Shown piece after piece: positions 16,058 to 22,184 of a stretch of 22,184 nucleotides of DNA. A program made the position numbers and the translations under genes. The notes below the pieces were generated by a model. The model worked only from the letters and a program-made list of their open reading frames with translations. It made no database searches and had not been told where the DNA came from. Origin of the DNA: Planctomycetes bacterium UBA2386 (GTDB lineage: Bacteria; Planctomycetota; UBA1135; UBA2386). The stretch is from the NCBI GenBank assembly GCA_002343845.1, contig DDSQ01000060.1, positions 1-22,184 on the forward strand, read 5' to 3'. The first letter of the stretch is position 1. Each line of letters starts with the position of its first letter.

Positions 16058-16508
16058 ATGCCCATGAAGACGATCACTCACTCACTCACTCACTTTGCTC
16101 GTCCTCGTAGCTGGCGGCGTTGCTGAGACGGGACGGGCGCAGGTCGTGACGACCAGCACCAGCACGGCCTTGCCGGGCGCGGCGCCGGGGAGCGAGCGGT
16201 GGATCCTGCTGCTGAAGAATCGCGGCTACAACTTGCGGCAGACGATCGCGGACGCCCTGGCCCCATGCCTGCTGGAGATCGGCGCGTGGAAGAGCGCGCC
16301 GGCTGCCGTGCCGCCGTGCACGGTCTGGGTCAGCACAGCGACGAGTTTGGGTGGAGTCACCGACGCGTTCGGCATGGCCCGCTGGGCGGTGCAGATTCCA
16401 CCGGGCGTGGTGCACTTGGACTTCGGACTGCAGGCCGCGGTCTTCCCTTCGGGTGGCGGGACGTTCCATTCCAACGGTCTGCATGTGTTCGTCGGAGGTG
16501 GGCTGTGA
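16058..16508 (+). CDS. Small secreted protein, out of frame at an ACTC repeat (possible phase-variable gene)
   Basis: ATG 16058 has a good ribosome-binding site (GGAG, 8-nt spacing), but as given its frame ends after 22 codons at TGA 16124-16126. The long frame that follows, 16095-16508, reads LLVLVAGGVAETGRAQVV and then about 120 residues ending GLQAAVFPSGGGTFHSNGLH, a C-terminal module like that of its neighbours. Between them lie four ACTC units (16076-16091). Taking away one unit (or adding two) joins the frames into MPMKTITHSLTLLVLVAGG and on to a cleavage site at GRAQ, a proper signal peptide. So the gene is either switched off by repeat slippage, a pseudogene, started at the weak TTG 16095, or misread in sequencing. 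It overlaps the next gene by GTGA. The product in the joined frame would be about 148 residues; no enzymatic motif is seen. Confidence 0.6.
16076..16094 (+). repeat. ACTC tetranucleotide tandem repeat (4 units plus partial)
   Basis: Four perfect ACTC units at 16076-16091 are followed by ACT. It sits seven codons into a reading frame with its own ribosome-binding site. Since the unit is 4 nt, gain or loss of a unit shifts the downstream frame. In-frame states would have 3, 6 or 9 units. Confidence 0.9.
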
Positions 16509-17920
16509 GCCTTATCGCGTTGGGCGATGCGTCGAGGACGCAGCGTGCCCTCGCCCGTCCGGGGCTTGCCGTGTCTGGCTGGTACGCGGTCGCGATGATG
16601 CTGATCTCCTCGCTGTTGCCAGCCCAGTTCCAGTGGACGCCGATCCCGAATGCGCCGAACACGCAATGGGCAGCGCGCGCGTATGCCGCAAACCGTGATC
16701 GAGTCGTGTCGATCGACCTGAACGCGATATTCGAGTACGATGGCACGTCCTGGATGCAAGTCGCGTCACCGCAGTGGGGCGGTGGGATTTGGTGGCTGCA
16801 GTACGATCGTCGAGGGGTTGTCCTCGTCGCCGCCGTTCCAGGGTCGTGGCCGTCGCAGGCATTCCTGTACGAGTGGGATGGTCTTGCGTTGACTCAACGA
16901 GTCGCGCTGCCGCCCCAAATGGCAACGGCGGGTCCCTGGCTCCTCACGACTTCCAGCTCCGCCGCTGCGGCAGGCGCTACCTACCAGTTGACAGCCTATT
17001 CTGGCGTCCAAGGCGTGAGTTTGACCTCGTGGGATGGGCAAGCGTTCACGCAGATGCCAACAGGCACGATGGTGCCTCCAACCATCGGACCCAGCGGAAG
17101 CACCTACCACTACATGGGGCTTGCCTACGACGAGACTACGCAGGCACTCGTCCTGTTCGGCCGTGTCCATCGAAACAGCCAAGGCCAGGTCCTTGGCATC
17201 GAAGGCACCACGTGGGAGTGGTCCCCCATCAGTGGGTGGCAGTACGTCGGGTCCGCAGGTTCGATCCCGAACCAAACGAGAGTCTGGTACGACGCTCATC
17301 GCGGTTGTCTCGTTCGGATTCAGAATGTGAGTGGGGTGACGTCGCTGTTCCGAAGAACTGGGCCGACGACGTGGGCACCTGTTCCTTGGCTTGGCCCCTC
17401 GGTCACTACTTGGGGCATCGACGGCCATGATCCGATTCGCAATCGCACCTACTCGATGACATTGACGACGCAGCTCGGCTACATCGGCGACGCCTACCCG
17501 AGTGAGTTCGAGTGGCATGGCACGCACTGCACCCAGAACCTCTCCCCGGGTCTCTACCTCACCGAGAGCTGGTCGCGCGCCTGGATCGGCCACACGCTCT
17601 CCGTGAACATCGTCGGCCTGAACGGCCCGCTCGCCGGGCTCGGCATGGGCTTCGACGACCAGTTCTCCAACGGCGTCCCGCTGCCGCTGTCGCTGGCCTC
17701 GATCGGCATGCCGTCGTGCTTCCTGAACATCGACCCGGCGGCGACCGCCTGGGCGAACGTCACCGGCACCACCGCCACCATGACCCTGCCGATCCCGTTC
17801 ACGCAGGCGCTCGTCGGCGTCGAGTACTTCCAGCAGCCGTTCGCCATCGACCCGGGAGCCAACGCGCTGGGCATCGTGCTCGGCAACTCGATCCGCGGCA
17901 CCGTCGGCCGCCAGCAGTGA
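16505..17920 (+). CDS. Secreted propeller-like protein with shared C-terminal module
   Basis: This 471-residue protein starts at GTG 16505, which overlaps the TGA of the gene before it; GGAGGTG at 16494-16500 is a strong ribosome-binding site. The N-terminus has a late hydrophobic stretch, SGWYAVAMMLISSLLPAQ, with likely cleavage at AQ-F, preceded by about 20 polar residues. The body (NRDRVVSIDLNAIFEYDGTS, YDETTQALVLFGR, GTTWEWSPISGW, YDAHRGCLVRI) has kelch-like or galactose-oxidase-like repeats. The last 140 residues, from about GTHCTQNLSPG to YFQQPFAIDPGANALGIVLG, form the C-terminal module shared with the two other secreted proteins. Codon use in the body is visibly less GC-biased than in the C-terminal module (change near 17510). 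Function is unknown; it is probably a surface protein. Confidence 0.85.
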   Translation: MSLIALGDASRTQRALARPGLAVSGWYAVAMMLISSLLPAQFQWTPIPNAPNTQWAARAYAANRDRVVSIDLNAIFEYDGTSWMQVASPQWGGGIWWLQYDRRGVVLVAAVPGSWPSQAFLYEWDGLALTQRVALPPQMATAGPWLLTTSSSAAAAGATYQLTAYSGVQGVSLTSWDGQAFTQMPTGTMVPPTIGPSGSTYHYMGLAYDETTQALVLFGRVHRNSQGQVLGIEGTTWEWSPISGWQYVGSAGSIPNQTRVWYDAHRGCLVRIQNVSGVTSLFRRTGPTTWAPVPWLGPSVTTWGIDGHDPIRNRTYSMTLTTQLGYIGDAYPSEFEWHGTHCTQNLSPGLYLTESWSRAWIGHTLSVNIVGLNGPLAGLGMGFDDQFSNGVPLPLSLASIGMPSCFLNIDPAATAWANVTGTTATMTLPIPFTQALVGVEYFQQPFAIDPGANALGIVLGNSIRGTVGRQQ

Positions 17921-17942
17921 GGCCGCGAGCGGTGCGCGTCCC

Positions 17943-17970
17943 TTGCCTTCGGGCGATCCTCGCCTAGCAT
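17943..17970 (+). promoter_or_regulatory. Promoter of rnpB
   Basis: TTGCCT (17943-17948), a 16-nt spacer and TAGCAT (17965-17970) stand 7 nt before the first base of the P1 helix of RNase P RNA at 17978. This is the distance expected between a -10 box and the transcript start, so the call is well supported by the independently placed RNA end. Confidence 0.6.
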
Positions 17971-17977
17971 CCCTCGC

Positions 17978-18344
17978 GCTTGGTCCTCGGACGGCCGCCG
18001 GCAGCTTCGCTGCGGGAGGAAAGTCCGGGCTCCCCAGGGCAGGGTGGTGGGTAACGCCCACCGTTCGCAAGAACCGGGACAGTGCCACAGAGAACAAACC
18101 GCCGGACGGCCAGCTCACGCTGGCGACGGCAAGGGTGAAACGGCGAGGTAAGAGCTCACCGCGATCCGGGCGACCGGGTCGGCACGGCAAACCCCACCCG
18201 GAGGAAGACCGAATAGGAGGATCGCGCGGCCCGCGCTCAGGTCCTCGGGTAGGTCGTTGGCGACCGTTCGCGAGAACGGTCCTAGAGAAATGGCCGTCAC
18301 CGCCCTCACGGGCGGCACCAGAACCCGGCTTACGGGGACCAAGC
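17978..18344 (+). ncRNA. rnpB: RNase P RNA, bacterial class A
   Basis: This is the catalytic RNA of RNase P, which matures tRNA 5' ends. The universally conserved segments are present in order: GGAGGAAAGTCCGGGC at 18015-18030 (P4 5' region), AACGCCCACCG near 18053, AGTGCCACAGAGAACAAACC at 18081-18100, GGTAAGAGCTCACCG near 18148, GGCAAACCCCACCCGG at 18186-18201, GACCGAATAGG just after, and GAACCCGGCTTACGG before the 3' end. The ends are fixed by a perfect 9-bp P1 helix, GCTTGGTCC (17978-17986) with GGACCAAGC (18336-18344). P3 contains the hairpin GCAGC-TTC-GCTGC. The length is 367 nt. The 3' end is only 2 nt from the 3' end of the opposing ruvX gene, with no obvious terminator between. Confidence 0.97.
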
Positions 18345-18346
18345 AC

Positions 18347-18787
18347 TCATTCCCGTCGCGGCCGCTGCAGCTCGGCGCGGTAGCGCTCGAGGATCACCAG
18401 CGCGGCCGTGCTGTCGGCGAGCTCCTTGCGGCGTTTGGCCTTCAGCCCGCCGGCCTTCAGCCGCTCGTGCGCTTCGTCGGTCGAGTGGCTCTCGTCGACG
18501 GCGACGACCGGGATCGCCAGGGCCTTCTGCAGGCGCTCGCGGAACGCGGCGGTGCGCTGCCCGCGCTGGCCGAGGCCGCCGTCGGCGGCGAGCGGCATGC
18601 CGAGCACCACGACCTCGGTCTGTCGTTCGAGCACGAGCTCGCGGATCGCGGCGACCACGGCGGCTTCGTCGCGCGCGTCGACGCGCCCGAGCGGCACGCA
18701 GATCGTGCCGGTCCAGTCGGTGGCGGCGAGTCCGGTGCGCGCGTCGCCGAAGTCGACCGCGAGGATGCGTCGCACGGCGCCGTTCAC
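18347..18787 (-). CDS. ruvX: RuvX/YqgF-type Holliday junction resolvase-like protein
   Basis: This 146-residue RNase H-fold protein is also linked to 16S rRNA 5' processing. It begins VNGAVRRILAVDFGDARTGL, with the first catalytic aspartate in AVDFGDARTG. VVVLGMPLAADGGLGQRG and VVAVDESHSTDEAHERL are the other YqgF signatures (acidic residues in the last), and KELADSTAALVILERY closes the fold with the expected D. The start is GTG 18787, whose TG is shared with the TGA of the upstream mannose-1-phosphate guanylyltransferase gene (GTGA), so translation is probably coupled. Length is standard. The gene ends 2 nt from rnpB on the opposite strand. Confidence 0.93.
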   Translation of the reverse strand: MNGAVRRILAVDFGDARTGLAATDWTGTICVPLGRVDARDEAAVVAAIRELVLERQTEVVVLGMPLAADGGLGQRGQRTAAFRERLQKALAIPVVAVDESHSTDEAHERLKAGGLKAKRRKELADSTAALVILERYRAELQRPRRE

Positions 18788-19872
18788 AGCAGGTCGGCGC
18801 GGCCCGCGGCGCGCACGTGTTCGACGAGTCGCTTGAGGTCGGCGGCCTGCTCGCGCGGGCAGACGAGCACGGCGTCGTCGACGGCGACGATCACGAGGTC
18901 GTGCACGCCGAACGTCGCCACGGTGCGGTCGCCGGTCGCGTAGACGATGTTGCGCTTGCCATCGAGCGTGAGGTGCGTCGCCCCGTCGGCCAACACGGCG
19001 ACGTTGCCGTGCGGGTCGGCGCTGCCGATGCCGGCGAGGGCCGGGAAGCTGCCGACGTCGTCCCAGCGCACGTTCGCGCGCACGACGGCGACCGCGGGCG
19101 CCTTCTCCATCACCGCGAAGTCGATCGACTTCGCCGGGGCCTGCAGGAACGCGCGCGTCGTCGCCGCCTTCTCCTGCTTCTGGATCGCGGCCAGCATCGC
19201 CGTCGTGCTCGCCGCGAGCGGCGGCGAGGCGGCGTCCATCGCCGCACGCAGCGCGTCGATGCGCCAGACGAAGATGCCGCTGTTCCACAGGAAGTTGCCC
19301 GCGGCGAGGAACTGCTCGGCGGTGGCCCGGTCCGGCTTCTCGCGGAAACGCGTTGCGGTGAACGCCGGCAGCGCGGCGTTGGCGATCGGCGCACCGCACT
19401 CGACGTAGCCGAAGCCGGTTGCCGGATGCGTCGGCGGGATGCCGAACGTCACCAGCGTGCGGCCATCGGCCGCGAGAGCGGCGCCCGCGCGCAGCATCGT
19501 CTGGAACGCGTCGATCGGTTCGATCACGTGATCGGCCGGCAGCACGATCATGGTCGCCCCGGGATCGGTGGAAGCGATCGTCGCCGCGGCGAGGGCGATG
19601 CACGGCGCGGTGTCGCGGGCCTCGGGTTCGAGGATCAGGCGTTCGCGGCGCAGGTTGGGGAGCAACTTCGCGAGCGCCTTCGCCTGCTGGCGGTTCGTCG
19701 CCACCCAGACGTGCTCGGGAGCCACCAGACCGTGCAGGCGTTCGAGCGTCGCCTCGATCAGCGGCTTGCCGTTCGCGAGCGGCAGGAACTGCTTGGGCCG
19801 GCGCTGCCGGCTCGCCGGCCAGAAGCGCGTGCCCGAACCGCCGGCCATGATCACCGCGTGCAACGAGGACAT
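18784..19872 (-). CDS. manC: Mannose-1-phosphate guanylyltransferase
   Basis: This 362-residue nucleotidyltransferase makes GDP-mannose from mannose-1-phosphate and GTP in the cytoplasm. The N-terminal signature is AVIMAGGSGTRFWPASRQRR followed by PKQFL (residues 6-30, with K27). Further motifs are ILEPEARDTAPCIALAA, VLPADHVI, FGYVECG, FREKPD and NFLWNSGIFVWR, all diagnostic of this family. The C-terminal phosphomannose isomerase (cupin) domain of bifunctional AlgA/ManC is absent, so this is the single-function form. It follows the AsmA-like gene by 52 nt and overlaps ruvX by GTGA. GDP-mannose would feed envelope or exopolysaccharide glycosylation, consistent with the glycosyltransferases elsewhere in the window. 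Confidence 0.94.
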   Translation of the reverse strand: MSSLHAVIMAGGSGTRFWPASRQRRPKQFLPLANGKPLIEATLERLHGLVAPEHVWVATNRQQAKALAKLLPNLRRERLILEPEARDTAPCIALAAATIASTDPGATMIVLPADHVIEPIDAFQTMLRAGAALAADGRTLVTFGIPPTHPATGFGYVECGAPIANAALPAFTATRFREKPDRATAEQFLAAGNFLWNSGIFVWRIDALRAAMDAASPPLAASTTAMLAAIQKQEKAATTRAFLQAPAKSIDFAVMEKAPAVAVVRANVRWDDVGSFPALAGIGSADPHGNVAVLADGATHLTLDGKRNIVYATGDRTVATFGVHDLVIVAVDDAVLVCPREQAADLKRLVEHVRAAGRADLL

Positions 19873-19924
19873 TGGCGCCAGTGTCGACGCCGGGTGGGCA
19901 GCGTCAACCGCCGCGTGCCGGCGA

Positions 19925-22184
19925 TCAGAATCCGGGCGCGGTTCGGCGAGGTGTCGCCGGCGGCATCGGCGACACCTGGCGCCGAAGGGGCTTTGCCTCG
20001 GTGAACCACCGCTTCTCGGCGCGCAGGTCGCGCAGGTAGCCGTGCAGCCAGAAGGTGACGATGTTCTGCGCCAGGTAGTCGATCAGCGGCATCACGAACG
20101 GATCCGCGGTGGAGCCGAGCAGCTTGTCGAGCGTGAGTTCGACCTCGAGGTAGCCGTCGAAGCCGAGCCGGCCCTTGCCGCGCGCCGCGAGGATGCTCGA
20201 GCGCACGTCGAACGTGTCGAACTGCACCGCGGCGTCGGCGACGCGCCAGGTCGTCTCGAGGCCGTCGAAGCGCGGCCGGTCGGCCGCCGGCAGCTCCGCG
20301 TAGATCGCGGTGAACAGCGGCACGACGCCGAGGTCCGCGCGGTCGATGCGCAGCGTGCCGTTGCCGAGCGCGCCGAGCACGGTGTTGCCGTCGAGCCGTT
20401 CGATGCGCAGCGTGCCGCTCGCGGCGCCCGAGTACGGCGGGTTCGTCCAGCCGCTCTCCGCGAGGAAGGTGTGCACGTCGACTTCCTCGAACGTGAGGTC
20501 GGCGCTCAGCCGCCCATCGGGCACGTCGTGCGCGGGCAGCCGGTACTCGATGCCGGGCGCGTCGGGCCGCGCACTCTGCACCACGCCGCCGTGGCAGCGC
20601 ATCGTCAGCGCGCTGATCGTCAGGCGACTGGCGTCGGCAGTGAAGGTCGCATCGGTGTTCTCGAACGGCTGCCCGAACAGCCGGAACGTCACGCCGCGCA
20701 GGGCGCCGCGCAACTGGCCGCCGAGGTCGTCGATGCGGCTGTCGGCGAGGGTGACCACGCCGCTGATGCCGTTCACGACGACGGCATCGACACCGCTGCC
20801 GAGGGTCATGTCGAGGTCGTAGAGGCGGACTTGCCCGCCGAGCGTCGTCTCGAACGGCAACGAATTGCCGGCGGGCGGCAGCGCGAACTGCAGCCGCAGG
20901 GCGTCGAGGTCGGCGCGGCCGAGCAGCTGCCGCTGCAGCACGGCGGTGCGCAGCGGGTCGGCGAACAGGTTGGCGACGCCGTCGTCGATGGCGATGCTCT
21001 GTGCGTCGACGGTGAACGCGATCTCGGTGCGGCCGTCGGGTGCGGGTCGCACGCGCACGTGGCCGTCGGTGCAGCGCACCGAGGCGCCGCCGAGCACGGC
21101 GCGCACGTCGGCGAAACGCAGCTCCTCGTTGGCGATCTGCAGTTCGCCGGTCATGTGCTCGGTCGGCATCGGCAGGATCGCCGCCTCCGAACGCACGTCG
21201 AGCAGTCGCACGGTCACCGCCAGCGGCTCGACCCGTTCGCCGGTGCGTCGGTGCCGGCAGACGAGGTCGATGCGACCGCTCGGCTGCAGCGATCGCCAGG
21301 TGCCGGGTGCGAGCGCGTCGAGTTGTTCGAGCGAGGCGCCCAGCTGCTCGTCGAGTTCGAGGTCGCGCACGACGAACGCCAGGTCCTCGCCCGCGGCCTC
21401 GCCGAAGTCGAGGCGACCGAGCATCGCCAGCTGGGCAGGCGTTCCCTGGCCGTTCTCGAGCCGCCCGCGCACGGCATCGAAGTCGACGCGCGTCGACGCG
21501 CCGAAGCCCTGCACGTGCACGCCGCCGTGCAGGGCGACGGCGCGCCACGGCGCCGCGGGCAGGGCCAGGTCGACGGCGGTGAAGTCGAGCCGCGCGTCGT
21601 GGCTCAGCGGATCGTCCGGGCGCGCGCGCCACACGGTGACTTCGCCGCCGATCGCCCCACGCGGGGCGCTGTCCTGCCACGGTCGATCGAGCCCCGGCGC
21701 CAGCACGGCCACGGCAGCCCGCAGGTCGTCGTCGAGTTGCACGCCACCGAGCGTCACGCTGGCGTGGAAGCCGTCGCTGTCGCCGCCGTCGCCGAGCGGA
21801 ATGTGGCCGCGCATCGCCAGCGTGCCAGGGCCATGGGCGCCCTGCAGATCGAACTCCACGCCCGCCTCGCGCGCGACGACTTCACCGCGGAGCGACTGCA
21901 GGCGGTACGGAAACCCGGCCCACTGCATCGTCGCGTCCCGCGGCCGCACCGACACGCTCCAGCCGCCGGGCAGTTCGCGCCGTGGCCGCAGTCGCACGGT
22001 GACGTCGGTCCGGCCGGTGGGGGCGAAGCGGTCGTACAGGTCGCCGTCGTCGCGCAGCAGCTGGCTCAAAGCCGCCCGCAGGTCCGCGGAGAACGCGACG
22101 CCGGTCGCCTCGACGTCGATGCTGGCGTCCTCGCCGCCGGGTTGCGTGGTGTCGACACGTCCGAGCAGGCGCACCGTGCCGCCG
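19925..22184 (-). CDS. AsmA-like envelope protein, C-terminal part (5' end outside the window)
   Basis: At least 752 residues are visible, running off the right edge without a start codon; the first GTG in frame at 22174 is probably an internal valine. The sequence is a long series of short beta-strand repeats (DLRLRG, GxLxxxDLxL-type), with TGELQIANEELRFADVRAVL, LTISALTMRCHGG, GTLRIDRADLGVVPLFTAIY and, close to the end, YLEVELTLDKLLG and YLAQNIVTFWLHGYLRD. These are typical of the AsmA-like C-terminal region found in proteins that span the periplasm and are thought to carry lipid between membranes (AsmA/TamB/YhdP group). The N-terminal membrane anchor would be outside the window. The assignment to the superfamily is fairly sure; the subgroup is not. 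Confidence 0.78.
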   Translation of the reverse strand, partial: GGTVRLLGRVDTTQPGGEDASIDVEATGVAFSADLRAALSQLLRDDGDLYDRFAPTGRTDVTVRLRPRRELPGGWSVSVRPRDATMQWAGFPYRLQSLRGEVVAREAGVEFDLQGAHGPGTLAMRGHIPLGDGGDSDGFHASVTLGGVQLDDDLRAAVAVLAPGLDRPWQDSAPRGAIGGEVTVWRARPDDPLSHDARLDFTAVDLALPAAPWRAVALHGGVHVQGFGASTRVDFDAVRGRLENGQGTPAQLAMLGRLDFGEAAGEDLAFVVRDLELDEQLGASLEQLDALAPGTWRSLQPSGRIDLVCRHRRTGERVEPLAVTVRLLDVRSEAAILPMPTEHMTGELQIANEELRFADVRAVLGGASVRCTDGHVRVRPAPDGRTEIAFTVDAQSIAIDDGVANLFADPLRTAVLQRQLLGRADLDALRLQFALPPAGNSLPFETTLGGQVRLYDLDMTLGSGVDAVVVNGISGVVTLADSRIDDLGGQLRGALRGVTFRLFGQPFENTDATFTADASRLTISALTMRCHGGVVQSARPDAPGIEYRLPAHDVPDGRLSADLTFEEVDVHTFLAESGWTNPPYSGAASGTLRIERLDGNTVLGALGNGTLRIDRADLGVVPLFTAIYAELPAADRPRFDGLETTWRVADAAVQFDTFDVRSSILAARGKGRLGFDGYLEVELTLDKLLGSTADPFVMPLIDYLAQNIVTFWLHGYLRDLRAEKRWFTEAKPLRRQVSPMPPATPRRTAPGF

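Noticed and set aside
16095..16508. TTG at 16095 as the true start of the small secreted protein
   Set aside because: It lacks a ribosome site at the right distance (the preceding bases are the ACTC repeat) and gives a signal peptide without a basic n-region; ATG 16058 with a repeat-caused frameshift explains more. It is not excluded.
1..22184. CRISPR arrays, tRNA or rRNA genes, prophage or integrative elements
   Set aside because: I looked for regularly spaced repeats, tRNA T-loop signatures, integrase or capsid genes and saw none in this window.

Overview
The window is a 22 kb piece of a GC-rich bacterial chromosome (roughly 70 % GC by eye, with strong G/C preference at third codon positions). 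The gene content fits Planctomycetota best. It has a very large Ser/Thr kinase with a DWG magnesium loop, a central membrane anchor, a coiled coil and a C-terminal sulfatase-modifying-factor-like domain. It also has a PEP-CTERM protein, a partial AsmA-like protein with a WaaP-like kinase, and several secreted propeller-like proteins that share a C-terminal module. This is an inference from gene families; no 16S rRNA gene is present. No tRNA, rRNA, CRISPR array, insertion sequence or phage module was found.

Layout. 1-74 is the 3' end of an acyl-CoA dehydrogenase gene. 234-1349 (+) is a GT4 glycosyltransferase. 1364-7476 (-) holds an Rpn/transposase_31-type nuclease, the giant kinase/FGE-like protein and an AAA/DUF4143 ATPase. 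7707-8270 (-) is a small membrane protein of unknown function, divergent from a + run at 8435-10957: a GT9 glycosyltransferase with extra cysteines, a BadF/BadG-type N-acetylglucosamine kinase and an ArfB-like GGQ ribosome-rescue hydrolase. 11033-12802 (+) is a secreted repeat protein and 12840-13343 (+) a small conserved hypothetical. 13420-14682 (-) is glutamate dehydrogenase, divergent from a WaaP/Kdo-kinase-like gene at 14735-15472 (+). 15510-15737 (-) is a 75-residue PEP-CTERM mini-protein.

The most unusual part is 15738-17920. A small secreted-protein gene opens with a tetranucleotide (ACTC) repeat. In the sequence as given, the well-placed start codon is out of frame with the rest of the gene; removal of one repeat unit would restore a convincing signal peptide. 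This gene overlaps, by GTGA, a second secreted-protein gene with a related C-terminal module. The stretch from 15738 to about 17510 looks lower in GC and less biased in codon use than its surroundings, and the change back to typical composition falls at the start of the shared C-terminal module.

17978-18344 is a complete RNase P RNA gene with a visible promoter. It converges, with a 2-nt gap, on a minus-strand group that reads AsmA-like protein (cut by the right edge), mannose-1-phosphate guanylyltransferase and RuvX. Much of the window serves the cell envelope: two glycosyltransferases, GDP-mannose supply, amino-sugar recycling, a WaaP-like kinase, an AsmA-like protein and exported proteins. 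Three promoter-like sites with the same TTGnCn/TGGCG-type -35, a 16-nt spacer and a TAG-starting -10 were seen at the PEP-CTERM gene, the repeat-containing gene and rnpB.
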